Below, one piece after another: positions 20,160 through 27,876 of a stretch of DNA of 64,000 nt. Source of the DNA: Actinomycetota bacterium (GTDB lineage Bacteria > Actinomycetota > Actinomycetes > Actinomycetales > Microbacteriaceae); contig JAIUPK010000003.1 in assembly GCA_020160915.1 (NCBI GenBank), positions 248,001 through 312,000 of the forward strand. Reading direction: 5' to 3'. Numbering within the stretch: the first letter of the stretch is position 1; the number at the start of each line of letters is the position of its first letter. Made by a program: the position numbers and the translations under genes. The notes under the pieces were generated by a model that did not search any database, was not told the DNA's origin, and saw only the letters and a list, made by a program, of their open reading frames with translations.

Positions 20160-21017
20160 ATGGCACGCGCCGAGACGGTCGATTCCGATCCCTATGAGGA
20201 CTACGCGCAGCAGCTCATGACCGGCGAGGCCGTCGCCCTCGACCTCAGGCCCACCAGCTTCTTCCTGCGGGCGGCCGGTTCCGCCATCGACTTCCTCGTG
20301 TACATGGGCGCCTATGTGGGGATTCTTCTGACCCTGTTCTCGGTCTCGGGCAGCCTCGGGCTCGATGAGGCGCTCGTCGCGGCGATCTCTGTCACGGGCG
20401 CCGTGCTGTGCCTGCTGGCGATCCCGGTGGCGGTCGAGACCCTCAGCCACGGCAAGTCGTTGGGTCGCCTCGCCGTGGGGGCACGGATCGTGCGGGACGA
20501 CGGTGGGGCCGCAGGTTTCCGGCACGCGGTCATCCGCGGTCTCGTCGGGGTGATGGAGCTGTTCATGACCTTCGGCGCCGTCGCCGGGCTCGTAGGGCTG
20601 CTCAACACGCGGGCCAGGCGACTCGGCGACATGGTCGCCGGCACGTACAGCCAGTACGAGCGGGTCAGCGCGGTGGTCACGCCGACGTACGGGGTTCCCG
20701 AGGTGCTCACCGACTGGTCTACGACAGCGGATGTCGCGAAGCTCCCCGACGCGCTGGCTCGCCGTGTGGCGCAGTTCCTGCGGTCGGCGCACGGTTTCAC
20801 GCCCGCGACGCGGGAGCGTCTCGCCCGGTCACTCGCCAACGAGGTCGCCGTGTACGTGTCACCGGTACCGATGGTGCATCCGGAGCTGTTCCTCGCGGCG
20901 GCAGCGGCGATGCGCCGGGAGCGCGAGTACACGGCTCTGCAACTCGAGCAGCAGCACCTCGCGCGCCTCTCCCCCGCTCTCGGTGGCCAACCGCACGGGT
21001 TCCCGGAGCGCGGCTAG
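20160..21017 (+). CDS. RDD family membrane protein
   Basis: A 285-residue protein. The RDD domain (about 35-165) has an arginine-aspartate-bearing first helix region (FFLRAAGSAIDFLVYMGAYV) and a final segment NTRARRLGDMVAGTY, as in the family. RDD domains are transporter-like membrane modules of uncertain substrate. A hydrophilic ~110-residue C-terminal tail follows. It starts inside the SpoIIM start region and ends at a palindromic repeat. The usual last member of MoxR-DUF58-SpoIIM-RDD neighbourhoods. Confidence 0.9.
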   Translation: MARAETVDSDPYEDYAQQLMTGEAVALDLRPTSFFLRAAGSAIDFLVYMGAYVGILLTLFSVSGSLGLDEALVAAISVTGAVLCLLAIPVAVETLSHGKSLGRLAVGARIVRDDGGAAGFRHAVIRGLVGVMELFMTFGAVAGLVGLLNTRARRLGDMVAGTYSQYERVSAVVTPTYGVPEVLTDWSTTADVAKLPDALARRVAQFLRSAHGFTPATRERLARSLANEVAVYVSPVPMVHPELFLAAAAAMRREREYTALQLEQQHLARLSPALGGQPHGFPERG

Positions 21018-21021
21018 CGCG

Positions 21022-21093
21022 GGTTGAGTAGGCCGCAGGCCGTATCGAAACCCAGGCCCGGGTTTCGATACGCGGTTGCGCCGCTACTCAACC
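21022..21093. repeat. 72-bp palindromic REP-like element
   Basis: Nested inverted repeats: outer arms GGTTGAGTAG (21022-21031) and CTACTCAACC (21084-21093), and inner arms GTATCGAAACCC (21042-21053) and GGGTTTCGATAC (21060-21071) around a 6-nt loop. The element lies exactly between two convergent genes (RDD and ahcY), starting 5 nt after the RDD stop. Elements with these arm sequences are, from memory, scattered through Microbacteriaceae genomes. It probably also serves as a terminator. Confidence 0.8.
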
Positions 21094-21096
21094 GGC

Positions 21097-22566
21097 CTAG
21101 TACCGGTAGTGGTCGACCTTGTACGGCCCGTCGACACTCACGCCGATGTACGCCGCCTGCACGGGTGTCAGCTCGGTGAGCACGACTCCGAGGGCGTCGA
21201 GGTGCAGCCGCGCGACCTTCTCGTCGAGGTGCTTCGGCAGCACGTACACCTGATTCGCGTAGTGCCCGTCGCCGTTGTTGGCCCACAGCTCGATCTGAGC
21301 GAGCACCTGGTTGGCGAACGAGTTGCTCATCACGAAGGACGGGTGCCCGGTGGCGTTGCCGAGGTTCATCAGGCGACCCTCGCTCAGCACGAGCACGCTG
21401 CGACCGGACGGCAGGCGCCACTCGTGCACCTGCGGCTTGATCTCCACCTTCTCGGCGCCGGCGAGCGACTCGAGGCCGGCCATGTCGATCTCGTTGTCGA
21501 AGTGACCCACGTTGGCGACGATCGCGAGGTGCTTCATCCCGAGCAGGTGGTCGACGGTGATGACATTCTCGTTGCCGGTGCCGGTGACGAAGATGTCCAC
21601 CTCGCCGAGCACGCTCTCGATGGTCGTGACCTGGTAGCCGTCCATGGCGGCCTGCAGCGCGCAGATCGGGTCGATCTCGCTCACGATCACGCGAGCACCC
21701 TGGCCACGAAGGGCCTCGGCTGCGCCCTTTCCGACGTCGCCGTAGCCAGCGACGAAGGCGACCTTGCCGCCGATGAGCACATCGGTGGCTCGGTTGAGCC
21801 CGTCGGGCAGTGAGTGGCGGATGCCGTACTTGTTGTCGAACTTGCTCTTGGTGACGGAGTCGTTGACGTTGATCGCGGGGAACAGCAGGTCGCCGGTCTT
21901 GGCGAGCTCGTACAGGCGGTGAACGCCGGTCGTGGTCTCCTCGGTGACGCCCTTGATCTCGGCGGCGATGCGGGTCCAGCGGTCGGGGCTGGCGGCCAGA
22001 GAACGGCGGAGCACATCGAGGATGACGCTCCACTCGTGGCTGGCGCCCGGCTCGGTGGCGGGAACGGCGCGCGCGAGCTCGAACTCGCGGCCCTTGTGCA
22101 CGAGAAGAGTGGCATCCCCGCCGTCATCGAGGATCATGTTGGGGCCGGTCGCTCCCTCAGCAGACCAGTCGAAGATCTGCTCGGTGCACCACCAGTACTC
22201 CTCGAGGGTCTCGCCCTTCCAAGCGAAGACCGGCACGCCGTCGGGTGCGTCGGGGGTGCCGTTCGGGCCGACCGCGATGGCGGCAGCGGCGTCATCCTGG
22301 GTGGAGAAGATGTTGCAGCTCGCCCAGCGCACCTGCGCGCCGAGGGCGGTGAGGGTCTCGATGAGCACGGCGGTCTGCACTGTCATGTGCAGCGAGCCGG
22401 CGATGCGTGCGCCGGTGAGCGGCTTGGATGCTCCGAACTCGCCGCGGAGGGCCATGAGCCCTGGCATCTCGTTCTCGGCCAGGCGGATCTGGTGACGTCC
22501 GGCTTCGGCCAGGGATAGGTCGGCGACCTTGAACGGGAGGGCGGTGGTTGTCGCGGCTGCGGTCAT
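21097..22566 (-). CDS. ahcY: S-adenosyl-L-homocysteine hydrolase
   Basis: A 489-residue AdoHcy hydrolase, which splits S-adenosylhomocysteine to adenosine and homocysteine and so keeps methylation reactions going. The NAD-binding motif GYGDVGKG lies in the central Rossmann domain. The C-terminal YRY ending and the [14 protein letters not shown] and [14 protein letters not shown] segments are typical. The length matches actinobacterial SahH, which has a ~40-residue insert compared with mammalian enzymes. I start it at ATG 22566 ([17 protein letters not shown]); a GAGAAT hexamer ends 6 nt upstream and may be a leaderless -10. It follows, convergently, the palindromic element. Confidence 0.97.
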   Translation of the reverse strand: MTAAATTTALPFKVADLSLAEAGRHQIRLAENEMPGLMALRGEFGASKPLTGARIAGSLHMTVQTAVLIETLTALGAQVRWASCNIFSTQDDAAAAIAVGPNGTPDAPDGVPVFAWKGETLEEYWWCTEQIFDWSAEGATGPNMILDDGGDATLLVHKGREFELARAVPATEPGASHEWSVILDVLRRSLAASPDRWTRIAAEIKGVTEETTTGVHRLYELAKTGDLLFPAINVNDSVTKSKFDNKYGIRHSLPDGLNRATDVLIGGKVAFVAGYGDVGKGAAEALRGQGARVIVSEIDPICALQAAMDGYQVTTIESVLGEVDIFVTGTGNENVITVDHLLGMKHLAIVANVGHFDNEIDMAGLESLAGAEKVEIKPQVHEWRLPSGRSVLVLSEGRLMNLGNATGHPSFVMSNSFANQVLAQIELWANNGDGHYANQVYVLPKHLDEKVARLHLDALGVVLTELTPVQAAYIGVSVDGPYKVDHYRY

Positions 22567-22572
22567 GGTTCC

Positions 22573-22578
22573 ATTCTC
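22573..22578 (-). promoter_or_regulatory. Possible leaderless -10 for ahcY
   Basis: GAGAAT, one base from TAGAAT, lies 6 nt before the ahcY ATG on the minus strand. No riboswitch-like structure is evident. Confidence 0.25.
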
Positions 22579-22701
22579 GCAGACGGGTGGGGCCGGGTTG
22601 GCGCGCGGGCGCGCGGTCATCGGCCGGGTCGTCTGGGGTGGTCAGCGCGGCGCGGTCGCCGCTGGCCCGCACGGTCGGGGCCGCACGGTCGGGCCGAACG
22701 C

Positions 22702-24141
22702 TCACGGCCGCACGCCCGCTGGCTCGAGCAGCCGGGCCAGCGCAGCGCTCTTGGATCGGGCGGGCACGGGTGTGCGGTGTGGGTCGATGTCGGACGGCGG
22801 GATGAAACTGGTCTGCCCGTGGGTGCGGGTGACCTCCCAGCCGTTGTTGTGCACCAGCCTGTGGTGATGCCTGCAGAGCAGGATGCCGCGATCGATGTTG
22901 GTGTGCCCCTCGTCTCGTTGCCAGTGATCGATGTGATGCATCTCGCACCAACTGGGCGGACGATCGCACACGCCGAACTGGCATCCGCCATCTCGCGCGG
23001 CCATGCCCACCCCTTGCCTGCCACTGAAGAACCGATGCTCGCGACCAAGGTTCACGACTTCGCCGTCGTCATCGAATCGGATGGGCAGAAGACCGGCCGT
23101 GCACGCGTGGCGTTCGATGGTCGCGATGGACACGCGTTCAGTCTGGCCCTCGATGAACCCGAGGCCACGGCGAGCCCGCAGGTCAGCGTCGGTGACCAGA
23201 AGCTTGATTCCGGGTCGCTTCGCGCCCAGCACGATCGTCGCATCGGCCGCAGTGCCGATGCGGATCAGCTCGACGAACGCATCCAGTGCGAGCTGCTCGG
23301 TGGTGCGATCATCGGCGATCACCTGTTCTGCCCGCGCAGCGAGCGTGGGATCGACGAACCTCGGTCCCCCACGCCGCGGCGAGGTGACCGCGTCGAAGGT
23401 GGCGGTCACGATCGCGGCACTCTCGGGGTCGAGCAGACCCGACAGTCGCGTCATGCCGTCGGCCTGAGGGTAGAGGTGCAGGTACCGTCGCGAGCGCAGG
23501 TACTCCTCACGTTCGGCGACCCGATCGAGATCCAGCGCCAGCCGCAGATGGCGCGCGCGAGCGGCTAGCTTCTCCACTGTCAGAGTGGATGCCTCGCGAA
23601 TCAGCAATTCGGCCGCTTCGACAAGTGACTCAACCGAAACGACATCGTCAGCTTGCCCTAGACCGGCTCGAATGGCATCCGCCGCCTCCAGAGACATCTC
23701 GCCGTCGGCCACAGCAGCCCCGACCGCCACCAGCCACGGCCGCTCGTCGGGGATTTCCGGCGCAGGTGGCGCCAGCAGAGCGCCCACGCGAACCATCGTG
23801 GATGCCTCCCGCGAGGTCGCCCCGGTGAGATGCTGCACCAGTCGCTCCGGGGTGCGCGCCCCGAGCCGCTGCGCCAACCCTCCGGAGCCGAGTTCGCGGC
23901 GGGAGCGGTGCTCGATCTCGGCGGCGAGGGCGGCGGCCGTGGCATCCACCCGGCGGCGAATCTGTGCGACCTGTCGTTGCGCAGACAACAGAGCCGCATC
24001 GTCGAGGGCGCCGGTGACCGGTGGCGCGAATGGCAGAGCCAGATCGGCCAGATGCGCGAAGCTCAGCCCAGCCGACCCAGCCGACCCGACCGACCCGACC
24101 GACACAACCGCCGTAGCGGGCGAAGTGTCGGTGAGGGTCAT
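22702..24141 (-). CDS. DUF222 / HNH endonuclease (13E12-type)
   Basis: A 479-residue protein of the actinobacterial DUF222-HNH family (REP13E12 proteins). The DUF222 domain is helical and spans about residues 40-330. The C-terminal HNH nuclease motif has the zinc/metal residues C...C...EMHHIDHW...ILLCRHHHRLVH. The N-terminal ~25 residues are a Gly-Ser-Ala/Val repeat encoded by 9-bp tandem repeats. Start ATG 24141 has GGGAG and AGGAG upstream. A perfect 16-bp LexA palindrome is placed 20-35 nt upstream, so DNA damage induction is likely, as reported for mycobacterial members. Confidence 0.92.
   Translation of the reverse strand: MTLTDTSPATAVVSVGSVGSAGSAGLSFAHLADLALPFAPPVTGALDDAALLSAQRQVAQIRRRVDATAAALAAEIEHRSRRELGSGGLAQRLGARTPERLVQHLTGATSREASTMVRVGALLAPPAPEIPDERPWLVAVGAAVADGEMSLEAADAIRAGLGQADDVVSVESLVEAAELLIREASTLTVEKLAARARHLRLALDLDRVAEREEYLRSRRYLHLYPQADGMTRLSGLLDPESAAIVTATFDAVTSPRRGGPRFVDPTLAARAEQVIADDRTTEQLALDAFVELIRIGTAADATIVLGAKRPGIKLLVTDADLRARRGLGFIEGQTERVSIATIERHACTAGLLPIRFDDDGEVVNLGREHRFFSGRQGVGMAARDGGCQFGVCDRPPSWCEMHHIDHWQRDEGHTNIDRGILLCRHHHRLVHNNGWEVTRTHGQTSFIPPSDIDPHRTPVPARSKSAALARLLEPAGVRP
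24071..24106. repeat. Four 9-bp tandem repeats within the DUF222 gene
   Basis: GCCGACCCA, GCCGACCCG, ACCGACCCG and ACCGACACA in direct succession. On the minus strand they encode Gly-Ser-Ala/Val triplets. The period is a multiple of three, so copy-number change would not shift the frame. Confidence 0.8.
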
Positions 24142-24147
24142 GCTCCT

Positions 24148-24176
24148 ATTCTCCCAGAAATCGAACATATGTTCGA
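24148..24176 (-). promoter_or_regulatory. LexA (SOS) box and -10 of the DUF222/HNH gene
   Basis: TCGAACATATGTTCGA (24161-24176) is a perfect palindrome that fits the Gram-positive/actinobacterial LexA consensus CGAAC-N4-GTTCG. A GAGAAT hexamer (24148-24153) ends 6 nt before the ATG 24141. The box therefore covers the spacer/-35 part of the putative promoter, a classic repressor position. Confidence 0.85.
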
Positions 24177-24231
24177 GTAGAAGATCTTTGGCGAAGTGCG
24201 CCTGTGGAGGAGAGGAAACTGCGAAGCAGGC

Positions 24232-24486
24232 TCAGGGACTGAGGACGCCATCGTGGCCGAACAGGCCGGTAACGATCGCGAACGCCCCTATAGCAACGCC
24301 GAACAAAGCCGGGATCATCAACGAAAGCGGTGACGATGCCTGCCTCTCCCGGAATGTCTTGGCATGAGGTTTGTTGCGTATTGCCCGCCACCCAACAATC
24401 GAGCGGTAGGTCATGAATACAGACACGCAGATCAACACCAGACCAATGCCGACTACCAGGATGTCGATCCCTGATCGCGGAGTCAC
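24232..24486 (-). CDS. Small two-TM membrane protein
   Basis: An 84-residue protein. TM1 is at about residues 8-30 (ILVVGIGLVLICVSVFMTY) and TM2 at about 57-79 (LMIPALFGVAIGAFAIVTG), with a basic hydrophilic loop between. The family is unknown to me. GTG 24486 overlaps the stop of the preceding small membrane gene as GTGA, which decides the start over longer upstream options. It may form a complex with its neighbour (inference). Confidence 0.65.
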   Translation of the reverse strand: MTPRSGIDILVVGIGLVLICVSVFMTYRSIVGWRAIRNKPHAKTFRERQASSPLSLMIPALFGVAIGAFAIVTGLFGHDGVLSP

Positions 24487-24728
24487 ATCGGCCTCGTCAT
24501 GTCGCTTGCAAAGACGGCTCCAATTGCAATGAGGGTGACTCCCACTGCGAGAAGTGCGATCAGTACCCACATTCCGACAGCCCTCACCCGGCTCTCAAGC
24601 TGTGCGCTCTCACCGACGAACGTCGCCAAGAACTGGGCTGCCATCTTGGCCCAAGGCCGGAGGAGTAGCAACTGAACGAGCGCAGCCACCGCGACAATCG
24701 CTCCGAAAACCGCGAGCGGGCTACTCAC
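24483..24728 (-). CDS. Small two-TM membrane protein
   Basis: An 81-residue protein with hydrophobic helices at about 6-26 (VFGAIVAVAALVQLLLLRP) and 50-74 (AVGMWVLIALLAVGVTLIAIGAV). No family recognised. It starts 14 nt after the HAD gene ends and overlaps the following 84-residue membrane gene by GTGA. The two look like a coupled pair downstream of HAD-IIB and upstream of the LexA-regulated DUF222 gene. Confidence 0.65.
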   Translation of the reverse strand: MSSPLAVFGAIVAVAALVQLLLLRPWAKMAAQFLATFVGESAQLESRVRAVGMWVLIALLAVGVTLIAIGAVFASDMTRPM

Positions 24729-24742
24729 GAGGCGCTACCCCG

Positions 24743-25564
24743 CTACCGCGCAACCAACGGCGGCAACGTCGCCACCGGGAACTCGCCGCCACCGGCATCC
24801 AGCCAATCGCACACTGCGGTGACGGCGGCCAGCGTGTCCGGCCAGCCGTGCACCGGTACCGAGGCCACGCCCATCTCATAGACCGGATAGTCGTTGCCCG
24901 CCTCGTCGAGGCGATCGCCGATGAACAACAGGTTGTCGATGCCGCAGCCGAGCTTCTCGAGAAGCTTGCCCACGCCGTACGCCTTGTCGATGCCCTTGCG
25001 GGTCACGTCGATCGAGGTCGAGCCACCGCCGCGCACCTCGAGGTCGGGCAGACGCTTGGATGCGTACGCGCCGAGCGCGCGCTTCTTGGCGCCGTCCGGG
25101 TCCCACGCCGTCTTCTCGGCGACGGGCGCCTGCTGGCCGAGCGCGGAGAACGTGATCTGGCTTCCGCGATCCTCGATGATGTCGCCCCAGGTGTCGTCTC
25201 GCCACAGTCCGAGCTCGCGGGCACCCTGCTCGAGCACCGCGATGGTGCGCGCCTTCTCGTCGTCGGTGAGGTCCTCGGCGTACTGCAGCCGCCAGTCGCC
25301 CTGCTGCCACAGGTAGTAGCGGGTGCCACAGGTGGGCATGAGATGCAGGCGCCCCATCTCCTCGTCAGAGGCCCGGAACCCGTCGAGCGCCTGCGCCCCG
25401 AACTGCTCGAAACGGCCGCCGGAGATGATGCACACCTGGGTGTGATCGAGCAGGCGGGCGAGGGCCGCAGACATCGCGGGGTCCATCGTCGACTTCGACG
25501 GGGCCAGCGTGTCATCGAGGTCGAAGACGACCGCCGTCAGGTCGGAGGCCCTACGAAAACTCAT
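24743..25564 (-). CDS. HAD-IIB hydrolase, possible alpha-phosphomannomutase type
   Basis: A 273-residue HAD superfamily phosphatase of subclass IIB (Cof/PMM-like). Motif I is VVFDLDDTLAPS, motif II is the Ser in CIISGG, and motif IV is FIGDRLDEAGND. The cap region contains SQITFSALGQ and GGSTSIDVTRKGIDKAYGV, which recalls the substrate-binding part of eukaryotic-type phosphomannomutases (SFDV-x4-WDK). It lies where many actinomycetes have the phosphohexomutase manB (between DUF3499 and ahcY). Its first 14 nt overlap the end of the DUF3499 gene. It could also be a generic sugar phosphatase. Confidence 0.85.
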   Translation of the reverse strand: MSFRRASDLTAVVFDLDDTLAPSKSTMDPAMSAALARLLDHTQVCIISGGRFEQFGAQALDGFRASDEEMGRLHLMPTCGTRYYLWQQGDWRLQYAEDLTDDEKARTIAVLEQGARELGLWRDDTWGDIIEDRGSQITFSALGQQAPVAEKTAWDPDGAKKRALGAYASKRLPDLEVRGGGSTSIDVTRKGIDKAYGVGKLLEKLGCGIDNLLFIGDRLDEAGNDYPVYEMGVASVPVHGWPDTLAAVTAVCDWLDAGGGEFPVATLPPLVAR

Positions 25565-25766
25565 GCCCCAAGACTACGTGGCGCACGACCTGCCACCCTT
25601 GCGGGGCGCTGAGGCGGTCGGCGTGACGCTCGCACAGGTCGTAGCTGTGCGGTTCGGCGGACTGGCTGAGCGGGCCCAGCACCGCCATCGAGTCGGCGTA
25701 GACGTAGGTGAGCGTGGCGACGGCGTCGTCGTTACAGGCGACCTTGCTGCAGGGGCGACCATTCAT
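25551..25766 (-). CDS. DUF3499 protein (Rv3258c family)
   Basis: A 71-residue actinobacterial protein (MNGRPCSKVACN...VATLTYVYADSMAVLGPL). Four potential zinc ligands, C6, C11, C45 and H48, suggest a small zinc ribbon. The C-terminus VVRHVVLGHEFS fits the family. Function unknown. It is divergent from the Rv3259-like gene over 65 nt, the arrangement seen in Mycobacterium (Rv3258c/Rv3259). It runs into the HAD gene with a 14-nt overlap. Confidence 0.9.
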   Translation of the reverse strand: MNGRPCSKVACNDDAVATLTYVYADSMAVLGPLSQSAEPHSYDLCERHADRLSAPQGWQVVRHVVLGHEFS

Positions 25767-25775
25767 CTCGCGGTC

Positions 25776-25781
25776 AGCCTA
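25776..25781 (-). promoter_or_regulatory. Candidate -10 for the DUF3499 gene
   Basis: TAGGCT on the minus strand, 9 nt before the ATG 25766, would give a 5' leader of 2-3 nt at most. Confidence 0.35.
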
Positions 25782-25819
25782 CGACCGCGCGGGTCCCGTT
25801 CGGTCGCGGCACGCCACAG

Positions 25820-25825
25820 TAGAAT
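25820..25825 (+). promoter_or_regulatory. Leaderless -10 for the Rv3259-like gene
   Basis: TAGAAT, a near-consensus -10, ends 6 nt before GTG 25832. The expected transcription start coincides with the start codon, and there is no SD. Confidence 0.6.
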
Positions 25826-25831
25826 CGGCGA

Positions 25832-26275
25832 GTGGCCCGAGCTTCGAGAAACCAGCCTGCGCCGTCGGCTCGGCCGGGCTGGCGGGATCGTCACGGCCGA
25901 GGCATCCGGGCCGCCGTCACGGGACCGCACCTGCCCCTGCTGCGCAGCCGCGCCGGCGACTTCGAGGTCACAGTCGCCTCGACCGCCGAGTACCTCAAAG
26001 ACCTGTGGCCGGATGAGCTGGCCGGAGTCACCTTCGAGGTGGCGGGTCTCCCCGCCGAGCTGGGTTCATCCCCGTCGGTGGACCGCTGGCGCGTGATGCC
26101 GCGCGAGCGCCGCGTGATTCTCTACCGCCTGCCCATCGAGCGTCTGTCGCGACTGCATCGCTACGACGACCTGCACCGGCGCATGATGGTGGAGAGCTGC
26201 GTGTTCCGTGCTGTCGCCGAGCTGCTCGGCAAGGACCCGTGGGATCTCGCGCCGGAGCGCTTCCGGCACCTCTGA
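25832..26275 (+). CDS. Rv3259-like metallopeptidase-family protein
   Basis: A 147-residue protein named after the zincin-like metallopeptidase family (COG3824). The N-terminal ~35 residues are basic. The core WPDELAGVTFEVAGLP ... RRVILYRLPIERLSR is family-like. The place of the catalytic helix reads RMMVESCVFRAVAELLG, where the HExxH histidines are missing; as I recall Rv3259, it also lacks a full HExxH. It is probably not an active protease. GTG 25832 is set by the leaderless promoter. The gene is flanked by DUF3499 and DUF5719. Confidence 0.85.
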   Translation: MARASRNQPAPSARPGWRDRHGRGIRAAVTGPHLPLLRSRAGDFEVTVASTAEYLKDLWPDELAGVTFEVAGLPAELGSSPSVDRWRVMPRERRVILYRLPIERLSRLHRYDDLHRRMMVESCVFRAVAELLGKDPWDLAPERFRHL

Positions 26276-26331
26276 GGCGCGCGCCTGACGCGACGCCGAG
26301 CGCGCAGCCGCAGCCGCAGAGCCGCAGCCCG

Positions 26332-27876
26332 CTAGCGGTACACGCGGATCGGCTCAGACCCCGCACCGGAGGGCTGCGCCGAGTACCGCGCGATCATGCC
26401 GTCACCGGCGAGGCTGACCGCCGCGTACAGCGTGTCGAACCCGCTGAGGGTGTAGGTCTCGCCACCCTCCACGGGCAGACTCGTGGATGCCCCGGCGGGC
26501 AGTTCGACGATGGTGCCCTCGCCCCCGGCTGCGGTGAGGGTCATGCTGACGGCTGCCGTGGTGGGGTTCGCGATGTGCAGCAACGGCGACGGTCCGGTGG
26601 CGACGGTCAGTTGCGCGGTCGTGGTGAGCGCTACGGCGGCGGTCAGCCACGCGAAGTCCGTGGCCGCGGGGGTGTCGGCGTTGGCGGCGGGGGCCGCGTT
26701 GCTGACGCGGACCGCGGCGAGGGTGGGGGCATCCGCGACGATGCGCACCGTGTAGTTGCCGCTCTCGAGATCCGTGATCGGCACCTCGGCGACTCGACCC
26801 GCGTCGAACTCGTAGGGGAACGACGTGCCCGTGCCGACCCCGTCCTCAGGGATGACGCTGATCGTCGTCGACACCGTGCCCTCGCCGGGGGCGTACAGCC
26901 TCAGCACGGTCTGCAGGTCGGCGAAGCTCGCCCCACCGACCAGCAGAGTCTGCACCGACGCGAGGTCGTCGACTCGCAGGCCCGGGATGACGACTTCCGT
27001 CGCCGGGGCCACCGTCGCGCCCACGATGTCCAGGCCACCCGGCTCGAGTCCGCGCACCGTGGACTGCTGCAGCTCGGCGGTGACCTGTCCCCCGGTGCTC
27101 GTCACGTGCACGACCGGCGAGACCACGTCGGGCGCGAAGCCGGCGAGGGAGAGCACCCGCTGGCCGCTGGCCGGCACGACGATGCCGCTGGTGCCGGGGG
27201 CTGTGATCGCACCGTTCTCACCGAATAGCTCGAGGTCGACCGTCGCGGGCACCTCGGTCGGGTTGCTCAGCGTGAGAAGAGTTGTGCGGCCGACCGCGGT
27301 CGAGCCCCCGACCAGCCAGCTGTCGGCGGAGACCGCCGAGCAGGTCGCGGCCGCGAGCCCCACGAAGTCGCCCTCGTTCACCTGCTGCGACTGCGCGCCG
27401 CTGAGCAGGATGACCTCCGCGGGGTCGGCCGCGTTGGGTGGGGTGCTGATGACTACGGGCGCCTCGGCGGTGCCGCCAGTCGAGGCATCCGATTGCTGCA
27501 GCGGGGTGCGGGTCACCGAGCCCGAACTCGAGGCCGAGCTGGTGGTCGGCACCCCGAGCGCCGAGGAGGTCGTCGCACCCTGGCCGGTGTCATCCGCGAG
27601 TCTGAGCACCGCGCCGGGGCAGACCTGCTGCTGGGCCGTCGGCACCGGGGTCACGAGCGTGCTGGGCGGGGTCGAGCTGACGGTCGGCAACGGCAGAAGC
27701 ACGGATGCCGCGATCGTGACCGTCGCAACGCCGAGTCCCACGACTCCCGCCACGAGCCGCACGCCCACGATGGCGACGCGCCGTGCCGTGAGCGGTTCGC
27801 GGGTGGCGACCACCTCGTCCTCCTGCTCGGGGAACAGGTCGGGTTCGGCCGCGGGCGGCAGTTCGGTGTCACTCAC
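26332..27876 (-). CDS. DUF5719 membrane-anchored protein
   Basis: A 514-residue actinobacterial protein with a ~30-residue acidic cytoplasmic head and one TM helix (about 33-60). A long Ser/Thr/Ala-rich extracytoplasmic part follows, made of repeated beta-strand-like segments of the DUF5719 type (APATDFAWLTAAV etc.). Function unknown; it regularly follows a large membrane glycosyltransferase. The start at 27876 overlaps the upstream glycosyltransferase stop by 8 nt, so the two are co-translated and may act together at the cell envelope. Confidence 0.85.
   Translation of the reverse strand: MSDTELPPAAEPDLFPEQEDEVVATREPLTARRVAIVGVRLVAGVVGLGVATVTIAASVLLPLPTVSSTPPSTLVTPVPTAQQQVCPGAVLRLADDTGQGATTSSALGVPTTSSASSSGSVTRTPLQQSDASTGGTAEAPVVISTPPNAADPAEVILLSGAQSQQVNEGDFVGLAAATCSAVSADSWLVGGSTAVGRTTLLTLSNPTEVPATVDLELFGENGAITAPGTSGIVVPASGQRVLSLAGFAPDVVSPVVHVTSTGGQVTAELQQSTVRGLEPGGLDIVGATVAPATEVVIPGLRVDDLASVQTLLVGGASFADLQTVLRLYAPGEGTVSTTISVIPEDGVGTGTSFPYEFDAGRVAEVPITDLESGNYTVRIVADAPTLAAVRVSNAAPAANADTPAATDFAWLTAAVALTTTAQLTVATGPSPLLHIANPTTAAVSMTLTAAGGEGTIVELPAGASTSLPVEGGETYTLSGFDTLYAAVSLAGDGMIARYSAQPSGAGSEPIRVYR

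Noticed and set aside
22567-22701. SAH riboswitch upstream of ahcY
   Set aside because: No matching conserved core or pseudoknot arms were seen; the 135 nt are GC-rich direct repeats of GCACGGTCGGG.
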